From NCBI RefSeq assembly GCF_034387475.1, contig NZ_JAXCIL010000002.1:558001-622000 (forward strand): a stretch of 64,000 bases of DNA, given 5' to 3'. Position numbers and translations under genes: made by a program. The stretch is from Pseudomonas sp. Teo4. Its GTDB lineage: Bacteria > Pseudomonadota > Gammaproteobacteria > Pseudomonadales > Pseudomonadaceae. Of the stretch, positions 27,510 to 36,271 are shown in pieces (position 1 is the first letter of the stretch; each line of letters begins with the position of its first letter). Under the pieces are notes generated by a model that did no database searches, had not been told where the DNA came from, and saw only the letters and a program-made list of their open reading frames with translations.

Positions 27510-27553
27510 GCGGTGGTGCCGCCAACTCGGTGCATGGCACCGGTTGCGCCGGT

Positions 27554-27580
27554 GATCGCCGGCAAGCCGGCTCCCACACG
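27554..27580. repeat. Single REP (type B) between phaI and the small PHA-system gene
   Basis: The core GATCGCCGGCAAGCCGGCTC is present, with no inverted partner nearby. It is a solitary copy of the second REP family. Confidence 0.85.
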
Positions 27581-27618
27581 GATACACCACCTTCGAGGGC
27601 TACGCGCTCACATGGCGA

Positions 27619-27894
27619 TCACGCCAGGGCTTTGTCCAGCGCCCGCTCGATCTCGCTCTTGATGCTGGCGCCCATGATCGACAGCATCATGCCCAGCTTC
27701 AGCTCGACGCGAATGGTGTCCTCGCCGATATGCACGCTGCCATTGGCACCACTGCGCGTCACGTCGACGCGGTCACCGTTCCAGCTGGCCTTGAGGTCGT
27801 ATTCGCGGGACAGCTTTTCCACCAGCGCTTCGGCCTTGGCGCGGGCGGCTTCGCGGCCGAGGGAGTGCTTGCGTTCAACGCTGATCTGGGTCAT
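27619..27894 (-). CDS. Small polyhydroxyalkanoic acid system family protein
   Basis: A 91-residue protein of the PHA-system family (TIGR02610-like) often found beside phasins. MTQISVERKHSLGREAARAKAEALVEKL is followed by a beta-rich segment with VDVTRSGANGSVHIGEDTIRVELKLGMM and a helix ending in SEIERALDKAL. The fold resembles a small alpha/beta SRPBCC- or SCP-like unit; no catalytic residues are recognised. It starts at ATG 27894. It is divergent from ubiE and downstream of, but separate from, the phaIF promoter. The exact role in granule metabolism is unknown. Confidence 0.82.
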   Translation of the reverse strand: MTQISVERKHSLGREAARAKAEALVEKLSREYDLKASWNGDRVDVTRSGANGSVHIGEDTIRVELKLGMMLSIMGASIKSEIERALDKALA

Positions 27895-28017
27895 GCGGGC
27901 GATCCTGGATATGAGACATGCTGGCCATTATGCCCGTCCCCTACCCAAGGCACACCCCGCCAAGACAAATCCGCCCATTCACCCTAGAATGGCGGTAATT
28001 TTTTCCGGTGAAGCGAT

Positions 28018-28788
28018 ATGAACGACCAGCGCAAAGGCGAACACGCCGAACCCACCACCCATTTCGGCTACCAGGACGTGCCCGAAAGCCAGAAGGCGAA
28101 GAAAGTCGCCGAGGTGTTCCACTCGGTGGCCGCCAAGTACGACTTGATGAACGATGTGCTTTCCGGCGGCATGCACCGCTTGTGGAAGCGCTTCACCATC
28201 GAGCTGTCGGGCGTGCGCAGCGGTAACCGTGTGCTGGACATCGCTGGCGGCACGGGCGACCTGGCTGCCAAGTTCTCCCGTCTCGTGGGCCCGACCGGCC
28301 AGGTCGTGCTCGCCGACATCAACGAATCGATGCTCAAGGTCGGCCGTGACCGCCTGCTCGACCGTGGTGTGGCCGGCAACATCGAGTTCGTCCAGGCCGA
28401 TGCCGAGAAGCTGCCGTTCCCCGACAACCACTTCGACTGCGTGACCATCGCCTTCGGCCTGCGCAACGTCACCCACAAGGACGAAGCCCTGCGCTCGATG
28501 CTGCGCGTGCTCAAGCCTGGTGGCCGCCTGTTGGTGCTGGAGTTCTCCAAGCCGACCAACAAGCTGATGTCCAAGGCCTACGACGCTTACTCGTTTGCCT
28601 TCATGCCACTGGCCGGCAAGCTGATCACCAACGACTCGGAGAGCTACCGTTACCTGGCCGAGTCGATCCGCATGCACCCTGACCAGGAAACCCTCAAGGC
28701 CATGATGGTCGATGCCGGTTTCGACCGCGTTACCTACCACAACATGACCAGCGGCATCGTTGCCGTGCATCGGGGAATCAAGCCCTGA
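28018..28788 (+). CDS. ubiE: Ubiquinone/menaquinone biosynthesis C-methyltransferase UbiE
   Basis: A 256-residue class I SAM methyltransferase for the C-methylation step of ubiquinone synthesis. The Rossmann motif I is [15 protein letters not shown] (about residues 73-87). [25 protein letters not shown] and [26 protein letters not shown] are UbiE signatures. It starts at ATG 28018. It is the first gene of ubiE-ubiJ-ubiB, with its stop overlapping the ubiJ start by 1 bp. Pseudomonads make ubiquinone only, so the menaquinone role is unlikely. Confidence 0.96.
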   Translation: MNDQRKGEHAEPTTHFGYQDVPESQKAKKVAEVFHSVAAKYDLMNDVLSGGMHRLWKRFTIELSGVRSGNRVLDIAGGTGDLAAKFSRLVGPTGQVVLADINESMLKVGRDRLLDRGVAGNIEFVQADAEKLPFPDNHFDCVTIAFGLRNVTHKDEALRSMLRVLKPGGRLLVLEFSKPTNKLMSKAYDAYSFAFMPLAGKLITNDSESYRYLAESIRMHPDQETLKAMMVDAGFDRVTYHNMTSGIVAVHRGIKP

Positions 28789-29411
28789 TGCTGCTGGCCG
28801 GGCTGCTCGCCAGCGTCGAACATGGCCTGAACCGCATCCTGCGCATGGACAGCACCGCCCTCCCGCGGCTGGCCGCGCTGGAAGGCAAGGTCATCGAAAT
28901 CGACTGCCGCCAACCGGCCATGCAGGTATTCATCCTGCCGGACGAGGACGGCCTGATGCTTGCGGCCCATTGGCAAGGCGAGGTCGATTGCAGCTTGCGT
29001 GCCCCCGCGGGCAGCCTGGCCCAGCTGGCCCTGGCCAAGGACAAGAACGCCGTTCTGCACAGCCCGCAGGTCGAACTGCACGGTGACAGCGCCGTGCTGC
29101 TCGACCTGGTCGGTGTGCTGCAGGACCTGGAGCTGGACTGGGAGTTCGAGCTGTCGCGTTGGCTGGGCCCAGTGGCCACCTCGCTGCTCGCTGGCCACAT
29201 TCGCCTGCGCGCACGCTGGACTCGCCAAGGCCTGACGCGCTTCAGCCAGAACCTGTCCGAGTACCTCGCCGAAGAGTCGCGCACCCTGGTGGGCAAGCGC
29301 GAAGCCGAAGCGGCTTTCAGCGAGCTCGACGCCCTGAAAGTCGACATAGAACGCCTCGAGGCGCGCCTGCAGCGCCTTTCCCGATCCCTTGATACCAGCG
29401 ATAACGCATGA
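28788..29411 (+). CDS. ubiJ: Ubiquinone biosynthesis accessory factor UbiJ
   Basis: A 207-residue protein with an N-terminal SCP2 lipid-binding domain ([17 protein letters not shown], residues 2-18, then beta-strands to about 120) and a C-terminal coiled coil ([19 protein letters not shown], about 180-198). In E. coli UbiJ pairs with UbiK and binds lipid intermediates in the cytosolic Ubi complex. It starts at ATG 28788, overlapping ubiE. It overlaps ubiB by ATGA, so all three genes are translationally coupled. Confidence 0.92.
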   Translation: MLLAGLLASVEHGLNRILRMDSTALPRLAALEGKVIEIDCRQPAMQVFILPDEDGLMLAAHWQGEVDCSLRAPAGSLAQLALAKDKNAVLHSPQVELHGDSAVLLDLVGVLQDLELDWEFELSRWLGPVATSLLAGHIRLRARWTRQGLTRFSQNLSEYLAEESRTLVGKREAEAAFSELDALKVDIERLEARLQRLSRSLDTSDNA

Positions 29412-31027
29412 AGCTGCTTGCCGTCCGCCGTCTGTTGCGCATCCAGCGCGTCGTGATCCGCTACCGCCTCGATGATCTGCTGTTCGATCTGCCCCTGCCT
29501 TGGTGGCTGATGAGCCTGCGCCTGCTGATGCCCTGGCGCTGGCTGCCGCGCAAGCCCTCCGAGCTTAGCCGTGGCGCACGCCTGCGCCTGGCCTTGCAAG
29601 ACCTGGGGCCGATCTTCATCAAGTTCGGCCAGTTGCTTTCCACCCGCCGCGACCTTCTGCCCACCGACATCGCCGATGAGCTGATGCTGCTGCAAGACCG
29701 CGTGCCGCCCTTCGACCCGAAGCGGGCGGTGGCGCTGATCGAAGAGCAACTGGGGGCCAAGGTCAACGATGTCTTCAGCCGCTTCGACGTCGAGCCGCTG
29801 GCCTCGGCATCGGTGGCCCAGGTACACGCCGCCCGCCTGAAAACCGGCGAGGAAGTGGTGGTCAAGGTGGTGCGCCCTGGCCTCAAGCCCGTGATCGCCC
29901 AGGACCTGGCGTGGCTGTTCCTGATCGCCAAGGGCGCCGAGCGGGTATCGGCCGATGCCCGCCGCCTGCACCCGGTGGAAGTGGTCAACGATTACGAAAA
30001 AACCATCTACGACGAACTCGACCTGCTCCGCGAGGCGGCCAATGCCAGCCAGTTGCGACGCAACTTCGAGGGTTCCGAGCTGATGTACGTGCCCCAGGTC
30101 TACTGGGACCTGTGCCGCCCCAAGGTGCTGGTGATGGAGCGCATCTATGGCGTACCGGTGACCGACATGGCCACCCTGGCCGACCAGCGCACCGACATGA
30201 AGTTGCTGGCAGAACGGGGCGTCGAGGTGTTTTTCACCCAGGTGTTCCGCGACAGTTTCTTCCACGCCGACATGCACCCCGGCAACATTTTCGTCAGCAC
30301 AATCAAGCCGTGGAGCCCGCAGTACATCGCCATCGACTGCGGCATCGTCGGCAGCCTCACCGCCGAGGACCAGGACTATCTGGCGCGCAACCTGATCGCC
30401 TTTTTCAAGCGCGACTACCGCCGCGTCGCCCAGCTGCACATCGATTCCGGCTGGGTGCCGGCGCACACCAAGGTCAACGAGTTCGAGGCGGCTATCCGCA
30501 CCGTGTGCGAGCCGATCTTCGAAAAACCACTCAAGGACATTTCCTTCGGCCAGGTGCTGATGCGCCTGTTCCAGACAGCCCGACGCTTCAACATGGAAGT
30601 GCAGCCGCAGCTGGTACTGCTGCAGAAGACCCTGCTCAACATTGAAGGCCTGGGCCGCCAGCTGTACCCCGACCTGGACCTGTGGAGCACCGCCAAGCCG
30701 TTCCTCGAACGCTGGATGCGTGACCGTTACAGCCCCAAGGCCGTGCTCGGCAACCTGCACGGCCAGGTCGAACAATTGCCGCACCTGGCCGACATGGCCC
30801 GTGACTTGCTCGAACGCCTGTCACAACCGCATTTGCATGATCCGCAGCTGCCAGAGCGCCGTCGCCAGGGCGACCGTTGGGCGCTGCGCCTTCTGGGCGC
30901 GGGCCTGCTCGGTGGTGGCGCGGTGCTGGCTATGGGCGCCGCTGAGAGCGCCAGCCTGGCCGCCCCTGCCGCCTGGCCGGCCTGGCTGATGCTGGCCGCC
31001 GGGCTTTACCTGATCGTGCGCCAATAG
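29408..31027 (+). CDS. ubiB: Ubiquinone biosynthesis regulatory kinase-like protein UbiB
   Basis: A 539-residue atypical (ADCK/ABC1/UbiB) kinase-like ATPase that supports ubiquinone synthesis, thought to help extract membrane lipid intermediates. The family KxGQ motif is [16 protein letters not shown]. The alanine-rich loop is [14 protein letters not shown] in place of a Gly-rich loop. VVKVVRPGL carries the ATP-binding lysine, and [13 protein letters not shown] is the catalytic-loop equivalent. Two C-terminal transmembrane helices (about 495-538) anchor it. It starts at ATG 29408, overlapping ubiJ. Two tandem hairpins follow its stop. Confidence 0.96.
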   Translation: MKLLAVRRLLRIQRVVIRYRLDDLLFDLPLPWWLMSLRLLMPWRWLPRKPSELSRGARLRLALQDLGPIFIKFGQLLSTRRDLLPTDIADELMLLQDRVPPFDPKRAVALIEEQLGAKVNDVFSRFDVEPLASASVAQVHAARLKTGEEVVVKVVRPGLKPVIAQDLAWLFLIAKGAERVSADARRLHPVEVVNDYEKTIYDELDLLREAANASQLRRNFEGSELMYVPQVYWDLCRPKVLVMERIYGVPVTDMATLADQRTDMKLLAERGVEVFFTQVFRDSFFHADMHPGNIFVSTIKPWSPQYIAIDCGIVGSLTAEDQDYLARNLIAFFKRDYRRVAQLHIDSGWVPAHTKVNEFEAAIRTVCEPIFEKPLKDISFGQVLMRLFQTARRFNMEVQPQLVLLQKTLLNIEGLGRQLYPDLDLWSTAKPFLERWMRDRYSPKAVLGNLHGQVEQLPHLADMARDLLERLSQPHLHDPQLPERRRQGDRWALRLLGAGLLGGGAVLAMGAAESASLAAPAAWPAWLMLAAGLYLIVRQ

Positions 31028-31090
31028 CCAGCCGCGTGGCTGGCTGGCACACTAGCGCAATGGGCCCGGCACAGGAACGGGCCCGGTTTT
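31026..31090 (+). terminator. Two tandem hairpins after ubiB
   Basis: The first hairpin, AGCCAGCC-GCGT-GGCTGGCT (31026-31045), has a perfect 8-bp stem starting inside the ubiB stop codon. The second, GGGCCCG (31062-31068) with CGGGCCC (31078-31084), is followed by GGTTTT ending at 31090. Together they probably end or attenuate the ubi transcript before hisI, whose start is 10 bases further on. Confidence 0.6.
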
Positions 31091-31100
31091 GGAGTCGACG

Positions 31101-31493
31101 ATGAAAGACTGGCTGGACGAGATCAAGTGGAACAGCGATGGCCTGGTACCGGCAATCGCTCAGGACCACAAGACCGGACGCGTGCTGATGATGGCCTGGA
31201 TGAACCGCGAGTCGCTGGCCCTCACCGCCGCCGAGCAACGCGCCATCTACTGGTCGCGCTCACGTGGCAAGCTGTGGCGTAAGGGCGAGGAGTCGGGCCA
31301 TGTGCAGAAACTGCACGAAATGCGCCTGGACTGCGATGCCGACGTGATCATCCTGATGGTCGAGCAACTGGGCCATATCGCCTGCCACACTGGCCGCGAA
31401 AGCTGCTTCTACCGCGTCTATGAAGACGGCCAGTGGAAAACCGTCGACCCGGTCCTGAAGGACCCGCACGCCATCTACAGCGCAGGACACTGA
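31101..31493 (+). CDS. hisI: Phosphoribosyl-AMP cyclohydrolase
   Basis: This 130-residue HisI hydrolyses phosphoribosyl-AMP in step three of histidine synthesis. The zinc and Mg ligands are visible in [22 protein letters not shown] [11 protein letters not shown] and [32 protein letters not shown] is the family signature. It starts at ATG 31101 with GGAG upstream. It is a separate polypeptide from HisE (one base gap), as in other Pseudomonas, whereas enterobacteria fuse the two. Confidence 0.96.
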   Translation: MKDWLDEIKWNSDGLVPAIAQDHKTGRVLMMAWMNRESLALTAAEQRAIYWSRSRGKLWRKGEESGHVQKLHEMRLDCDADVIILMVEQLGHIACHTGRESCFYRVYEDGQWKTVDPVLKDPHAIYSAGH

Positions 31494-31494
31494 C

Positions 31495-31830
31495 ATGAGC
31501 GACACCCTGAACCGCCTGGCCGAAGTGCTTGAAGAACGCAAGCAAGCCGCCCCCGACAGCTCCTACGTGGCCAGCCTGTACCACAAGGGCCTGAACAAGA
31601 TCCTTGAAAAGCTCGGTGAAGAGTCCATCGAGACCATCATCGCGGCCAAGGATGCGGCTGTCAGCAAGGATTACAGCGATGTCATCTATGAAACCGCAGA
31701 TTTGTGGTTCCATAGCCTGGTCATGCTCAGCGCGCTGGGCCAGCATCCGCAAGCAGTACTCGATGAACTGGAACGCCGCTTCGGGCTGTCCGGGCATGAT
31801 GAAAAGGCCGCGCGTCAGCCTTCGGCCTGA
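31495..31830 (+). CDS. hisE: Phosphoribosyl-ATP pyrophosphatase
   Basis: A 111-residue all-alpha MazG-like NTP pyrophosphatase that converts phosphoribosyl-ATP to phosphoribosyl-AMP (step two of histidine synthesis). The conserved helices include [30 protein letters not shown], with the Glu residues that bind Mg, and [18 protein letters not shown]. It starts at ATG 31495, immediately after hisI. tatA follows after 24 bases, and the his-tat linkage is usual in Pseudomonas. Confidence 0.95.
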   Translation: MSDTLNRLAEVLEERKQAAPDSSYVASLYHKGLNKILEKLGEESIETIIAAKDAAVSKDYSDVIYETADLWFHSLVMLSALGQHPQAVLDELERRFGLSGHDEKAARQPSA

Positions 31831-31854
31831 CCTATCGAATTCTAGGAGAGCATC

Positions 31855-32127
31855 ATGGGTATTTTTGACTGGAAACACTGGATCGTCCTACTGGTCGTCG
31901 TGGTCCTGGTGTTCGGCACCAAGAAGCTGAAAAATTTCGGCAGCGACCTGGGCGAGTCGATCAAGGGCTTCCGTAAAGCCATGAACGAAGAAGAGAACAA
32001 GCCGGCCGAGCAGACGCCTCCGCCTGCCCAGCCCGTGCCGCCGGTACAGAATGCCCCGCAACAGGCCCAAGGCCACACCATCGAGGGCCAGGCCCAGCCG
32101 GTCCAAGAGCCACAGCGGAAAGACTGA
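31855..32127 (+). CDS. tatA: Sec-independent protein translocase TatA
   Basis: A 90-residue pore-forming subunit of the twin-arginine translocase. A single N-terminal transmembrane helix (about 8-20, [15 protein letters not shown]) runs into the Phe-Gly hinge and the amphipathic helix [22 protein letters not shown] Pro/Gln-rich charged tail follows. It starts at ATG 31855 with TAGGAGA upstream and is the first gene of tatABC. Confidence 0.95.
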   Translation: MGIFDWKHWIVLLVVVVLVFGTKKLKNFGSDLGESIKGFRKAMNEEENKPAEQTPPPAQPVPPVQNAPQQAQGHTIEGQAQPVQEPQRKD

Positions 32128-32130
32128 CCC

Positions 32131-32505
32131 ATGTTCGGCATCAGCTTCAGCGAGCTGCTGCTCGTCGGCCTGGTCGCCCTGTTGGTGCTCGGCCCCGAGC
32201 GCCTGCCCGGTGCCGCCCGCACCGCAGGGTTGTGGATCGGCCGCCTCAAGCGCAGCTTCAACAGCATCAAGATGGAAGTCGAGCGCGAAATCGGCGCCGA
32301 CGACATTCGCCGCCAGCTGCACAACGAGCACATCCTGCAGATGGAGCAGGAAGCCAGGCGCATCCTCAACCCACAGGTGCCGCCCGCCCAGCCGCCGGCC
32401 GCCACGCCTGGCGAGCAGCCTGCCGTGGCCACCACGCCAGCGCCTGCAACCACCGGCAGCACGCCTGAAACGCCTGAACAGCCCCAACCGCCGCGAGCCC
32501 CATGA
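32131..32505 (+). CDS. tatB: Sec-independent protein translocase TatB
   Basis: A 124-residue TatB. The membrane helix is [30 protein letters not shown] (residues 2-31, in part), with the typical Glu at position 8 and the GPERLP hinge. A long amphipathic helix and a Pro/Ala/Thr-rich tail follow. TatB and TatC form the receptor for folded Tat substrates. It starts at ATG 32131, three bases after tatA, and overlaps tatC by 4 bp. Confidence 0.95.
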   Translation: MFGISFSELLLVGLVALLVLGPERLPGAARTAGLWIGRLKRSFNSIKMEVEREIGADDIRRQLHNEHILQMEQEARRILNPQVPPAQPPAATPGEQPAVATTPAPATTGSTPETPEQPQPPRAP

Positions 32506-33293
32506 GCGAAAATCCGGAACACGACCAGCCCATGCCGCTGGTTTCGCACCTGACTGAACTGCGCACCCGCCTGCTGCGCTGCGTTGCCGTCATTTTCCTG
32601 ATCTTTGCCGGGCTGTTCTCCTTCGCCCAGCAGATCTACACCCTGGTGTCCGCGCCGCTGCGCGCTCACCTGCCGGCCAACGCGACGATGATCGCCACCG
32701 ATGTGGCCTCGCCGTTCCTGACTCCGTTCAAGCTGACCATGATCGTTTCGCTGTTCCTGGCGATCCCGTTCATTCTCCAGCAGATCTGGGGCTTCATCGC
32801 ACCCGGGCTGTACCGCCACGAAAAGCGCATCGCCATTCCCTTGCTGATTTCCAGCATCTTCCTGTTCTACGCAGGCATGGCCTTCGCCTACTTCCTGGTA
32901 TTCCCGCTGATCTTCGGTTTCTTCGCCAGCGCCACACCGGAAGGCGTGTCGATGATGACGGACATTGCCAGTTACCTGGACTTCGTCATGACCCTGTTCT
33001 TCGCCTTCGGCGTTGCCTTCGAGATTCCGGTGGCAGTGGTGCTGCTGGTGTGGATCGGCGTGGTCGACGTGAAGTACCTGAAGAAGATCCGGCCCTACGT
33101 GATCATCGGCTGCTTCGTCGTCGGCATGGTCCTGACTCCGCCGGATATCTTCTCCCAAACCTTGCTGGCAGTGCCCATGTGGCTGCTGTTCGAGGTCGGC
33201 GTGCTGTGCGGCAGCCTGATCCGCAAACGCAGTCATGGCGAAGATGAAGCCGCCAACGACCACAACGACCAACCGCCAGCGACGCAATCGTGA
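32502..33293 (+). CDS. tatC: Sec-independent protein translocase TatC
   Basis: A 263-residue polytopic receptor subunit of the Tat system with six predicted transmembrane helices. Signal-peptide binding motifs are present: the N-terminal [17 protein letters not shown], the first periplasmic loop region up to [14 protein letters not shown], and the later [11 protein letters not shown] and [15 protein letters not shown] helices. It starts at ATG 32502, overlapping tatB. It overlaps the downstream RsmE-like gene by GTGA. Confidence 0.96.
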   Translation: MSENPEHDQPMPLVSHLTELRTRLLRCVAVIFLIFAGLFSFAQQIYTLVSAPLRAHLPANATMIATDVASPFLTPFKLTMIVSLFLAIPFILQQIWGFIAPGLYRHEKRIAIPLLISSIFLFYAGMAFAYFLVFPLIFGFFASATPEGVSMMTDIASYLDFVMTLFFAFGVAFEIPVAVVLLVWIGVVDVKYLKKIRPYVIIGCFVVGMVLTPPDIFSQTLLAVPMWLLFEVGVLCGSLIRKRSHGEDEAANDHNDQPPATQS

Positions 33294-33997
33294 ACCTGCT
33301 GCTGCTTGAGGAGGCCGACTTCGTTTCGGCCGACCGCGTCGTCCTGGCTGATCGCCGATTTACTCACATGCAGGAGATCCACCGTGTTGCGGTGGGCGAT
33401 AGCCTGCGCGTCGGGCGCATCAATGGCCTGATGGGAAAAGCTACCGTCGTGCGCCTGGAAAAGCACGAAGCGGAGCTGGATGTGAGCTTTGACCAGCCAC
33501 CTCCGGCCAAGCTGCCACTGACCCTGGTGCTGGCCGTACCGCGGCCGAAGATGCTGCGCCGGTTGTTCCAGACCGTTGCCACCCTTGGCGTGCCCCGGCT
33601 GATCCTGGTCAACAGCTACAAGGTGGAGAAGAGCTTCTGGCAGACGCCCTTCCTCAACCCCGACAGCATCCGCGAAAACCTCATTCTCGGCCTTGAGCAA
33701 GCCCGTGACACGGTGCTGCCCGAGGTAATCATCGAGAAACGCTTCAAACCGTTCGTCGAAGATCGCCTGCCCGCCATCGCCGAAGGCACCCTCGGCCTGG
33801 TCGGCCACCCCGGCCCCTACCCTGCGTGCCCGCGTGCTGTCGAAGGCCCGGTTACTCTGGCGATTGGCCCCGAAGGGGGCTGGATCCCTTATGAAGTCGA
33901 GCTTCTTGGCAAAGCCGGGCTGGCCCCTGTGCAACTAGGTGATCGCATCCTGCGAGTTGAGACAGCCGTCACAGCCCTGCTATCGCGAATTTTCTGA
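33290..33997 (+). CDS. RsmE-family RNA methyltransferase (copy 2)
   Basis: A 235-residue SPOUT methyltransferase, the second RsmE homologue in the window. The SAM knot motifs are [17 protein letters not shown] and [20 protein letters not shown], and the N-terminal domain has [22 protein letters not shown]. It starts at GTG 33290 inside the tatC stop (GTGA), so it is translated as the last gene of the tat operon. It differs from copy 1 at the substrate-side helices ([31 protein letters not shown] in place of ATELGVNEITPIVSER). It may have another rRNA target; function is inferred. Confidence 0.88.
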   Translation: MNLLLLEEADFVSADRVVLADRRFTHMQEIHRVAVGDSLRVGRINGLMGKATVVRLEKHEAELDVSFDQPPPAKLPLTLVLAVPRPKMLRRLFQTVATLGVPRLILVNSYKVEKSFWQTPFLNPDSIRENLILGLEQARDTVLPEVIIEKRFKPFVEDRLPAIAEGTLGLVGHPGPYPACPRAVEGPVTLAIGPEGGWIPYEVELLGKAGLAPVQLGDRILRVETAVTALLSRIF

Positions 33998-34022
33998 CAC
34001 TTAAGCCAGAACCTTCCCTCCA

Positions 34023-34049
34023 TCAAGTTTCCCCGGCGCAAGCCGATGT
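34023..34049 (+). promoter_or_regulatory. FliA (sigma-28) type promoter upstream of the first chemoreceptor
   Basis: TCAAG (34023-34027), a 14-base spacer, and GCCGATGT (34042-34049) match the Pseudomonas flagellar sigma factor pattern of TCAAG-N14-GCCGATAA. It lies about 50 bp before the chemoreceptor ATG and fits co-expression with motility genes. Confidence 0.6.
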
Positions 34050-34053
34050 TCTA

Positions 34054-34078
34054 GCAACACAACAATAATCCGTGTTGC
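34054..34078 (+). other. Inverted repeat in the chemoreceptor leader
   Basis: GCAACAC (34054-34060) and GTGTTGC (34072-34078) form a perfect 7-bp inverted repeat with an 11-base spacer. It is placed between the FliA-type promoter and the ribosome-binding site. It could be an mRNA hairpin or an operator. Confidence 0.45.
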
Positions 34079-34099
34079 CAGTTAACCGGGGAGTCGATC

Positions 34100-36016
34100 A
34101 TGTACCGTTGGTTTGCCCAATCGCTGGGAAATGTGAGCGTCAATCGCAAGTTGGGGCTGGGGTTCGGGCTGGTGCTGATGCTGACCTTGGCCATCACGCT
34201 GACCGGTTGGAAAGGCCTGGACAGCGTCATCGACCGAGGTGACAAACTCGGCAACATTTCGGTGATCTACCAGCACACCCAGGACCTGCGCATCGCCCGC
34301 CAGCACTATGAGCGCAAGCGTGACGAAGCCTCTGTGGGGGAGCTTGAAAAGGCCCTGACAAGCCTCGATCGCCAGGTTCAGCTGATGCTCGGCCAGATCG
34401 AACACCCGGCTGATCGCCAACGCCTGGAACAGCAGCGCGATGCCGTGCGTCTGTACCAGCAGGCTTTCAACGAGCTCAAGCAGGCCGGCCAACGCCGGGA
34501 AGCCAGCCGCAGCGTACTGGGTGATAGCGCCGACAAGGCTGCCGAGCTGATCGGCAAGGTCCAGCAACGCCTGCTGCAAGGCGGTGATATCAACCAGTAC
34601 CAGTACGCCGTGGAAGTCAGCGCCCTGCTGCAGCAAGCTCGCTTCCAGGTGCGTGGCTACACCTACAGCGGCAATGCCGACTTCCAGCAAACCGCACTGA
34701 AGGCCATCGACCAGGCCATGGCCGAACTCAAGGCCCTGCCTGCCAAAGTAGGCGCCGAGCATGCCTCCAGCCTCGACGACGCGGCCACCGCACTGGCCGG
34801 CTACCGCGATGCAGTCAGCCAGTTCGGCACTGCCCAGGCGGCCAGCGAGCAGGCCCTTCAGCGCATGGCCGAGCAGGGCACGGTGCTGCTGCAGGCCAGC
34901 CAGGCAATGACCGCCTCGCAGACCGAAGTCCGCAATGCGGGCACCCAACAAGCCAAGGTCATGCTGGCCGCTGCCACCGGCTTGGCGCTACTGCTGGGCT
35001 TGTTGGCCGCCTGGGCCATCACCCGGCAGATCATCATTCCACTGCGCCAGACCCTGACAGCCGCTGAGCGTGTGGCCAACGGCGACCTGCGCCAGGACCT
35101 GCCGGTCGAGCGCCGCGACGAACTGGGCCAGCTGCAGGCGAGCATGCAGCGCATGACCCAGAGCCTGCGCGAGCTGATCGGTGGTATCGGCGACGGTGTC
35201 ACCCAGATCGCCAGCGCCGCCGAAGAGCTGTCGGCGGTGACGGAGCAGACCAGCGCCGGGGTCAACAACCAGAAGGTGGAGACCGACCAGGTGGCGACGG
35301 CCATGAACGAAATGTCGGCCACCGTTCACGAAGTGGCACGCAATGCCGAACAGGCCTCGGAAGCGGCCCTGATGGCCGACCAGCAGGCCCGCGAAGGTGA
35401 TCGGGTGGTCGGCGAAGCCATTGCCCAGATCGAGCGTCTGGCCAGTGAAGTGGTCAATTCCAGCGAGGCCATGAACCAGCTCAAGGCCGAGAGCGACAAG
35501 ATTGGCAGCGTACTGGATGTGATCAAGTCGGTGGCCCAGCAGACCAACCTGCTGGCCCTCAACGCTGCCATCGAAGCGGCCCGTGCAGGTGAGGCCGGGC
35601 GCGGCTTTGCCGTGGTTGCCGACGAGGTACGCAGCCTGGCCCAGCGCACTCAGCAATCGACCGAGGAAATCGAAGAACTGATTGCCGGCCTGCAGAGTGG
35701 TACTGAGCGCGTGGCCAACGTGATGGACAGCAGCCGCGAACTCACCGACAGCAGCGTCGAGCTGACCCGACGGGCCGGCAGCTCGCTTGAGACCATTACC
35801 CGCACCGTGTCGTCGATCCAGGCCATGAACCAGCAGATTGCCACAGCGGCTGAGCAGCAAAGCGCGGTGGCCGAGGAGATCAACCGCAGCGTGATGAATG
35901 TGCGGGACATTTCCGATCAGACCTCGGCAGCCAGCGAGGAAACCGCCAGCTCCAGCGTGGAATTGGCAAGGCTTGGCACTCATCTGCAAGGGTTGGTGGG
36001 ACGCTTCAGGCTGTGA
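34100..36016 (+). CDS. Methyl-accepting chemotaxis protein with HBM-type helical sensor (McpQ-like)
   Basis: A 638-residue membrane chemoreceptor. The first transmembrane helix is about 17-36. A periplasmic domain of about 250 residues (38-287) is all-helical and of the size of HBM (helical bimodular) domains. The second transmembrane helix is about 288-309, followed by HAMP and the signalling hairpin with tip motif [20 protein letters not shown]. The position just after the tat-rsmE genes matches the P. putida citrate receptor McpQ (PP_5020, from memory), so a carboxylate ligand is plausible but not shown. No C-terminal CheR-binding pentapeptide is seen; it ends LVGRFRL. It starts at ATG 34100 with GGGGAG upstream. 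Confidence 0.88.
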   Translation: MYRWFAQSLGNVSVNRKLGLGFGLVLMLTLAITLTGWKGLDSVIDRGDKLGNISVIYQHTQDLRIARQHYERKRDEASVGELEKALTSLDRQVQLMLGQIEHPADRQRLEQQRDAVRLYQQAFNELKQAGQRREASRSVLGDSADKAAELIGKVQQRLLQGGDINQYQYAVEVSALLQQARFQVRGYTYSGNADFQQTALKAIDQAMAELKALPAKVGAEHASSLDDAATALAGYRDAVSQFGTAQAASEQALQRMAEQGTVLLQASQAMTASQTEVRNAGTQQAKVMLAAATGLALLLGLLAAWAITRQIIIPLRQTLTAAERVANGDLRQDLPVERRDELGQLQASMQRMTQSLRELIGGIGDGVTQIASAAEELSAVTEQTSAGVNNQKVETDQVATAMNEMSATVHEVARNAEQASEAALMADQQAREGDRVVGEAIAQIERLASEVVNSSEAMNQLKAESDKIGSVLDVIKSVAQQTNLLALNAAIEAARAGEAGRGFAVVADEVRSLAQRTQQSTEEIEELIAGLQSGTERVANVMDSSRELTDSSVELTRRAGSSLETITRTVSSIQAMNQQIATAAEQQSAVAEEINRSVMNVRDISDQTSAASEETASSSVELARLGTHLQGLVGRFRL

Positions 36017-36027
36017 CATCCGTATAG

Positions 36028-36120
36028 GCCCAATCGCCGGCAAGCCGGCTCCCACAGGTATTGCGGCGACCTCAAGATCGTCGCGGACCCTGTGGGAGCC
36101 GGCTTGCCGGCGATCAGGCC
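36028..36120. repeat. REP pair (type B) between the two chemoreceptor genes
   Basis: AATCGCCGGCAAGCCGGCTC is at about 36032-36051 and its inverse GAGCCGGCTTGCCGGCGATC at about 36096-36115. They are separated by about 45 bp. Confidence 0.9.
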
Positions 36121-36180
36121 ACGACAGACATCATCGCCTTTCATACATCTCAAGCTGAACTTTCCTACGCAATTCTCAGG

Positions 36181-36208
36181 TCCAGTCCTACGCATGCTCT
36201 GCCGATGA
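36181..36208 (+). promoter_or_regulatory. Possible FliA-type promoter of the second chemoreceptor
   Basis: TCCAG (36181-36185), a 15-base spacer, and GCCGATGA (36201-36208) partly fit the sigma-28 pattern. The -10 part is good; the -35 part differs by one base from TCAAG and the spacer is one base longer than in the first receptor. The ATG lies about 64 bp downstream. Confidence 0.4.
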
Positions 36209-36271
36209 GCAGGGATGTCATGCCAGCACTACGCCAGCACGACATCCCCCTCAACTGGACGGAGACATGCC

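Noticed and set aside
28778..30784. Minus-strand frame of 668 codons across ubiJ and ubiB
   Set aside because: It is antisense shadow of ubiJ-ubiB. It has a repetitive Gln/His/Leu composition and no conserved motif.
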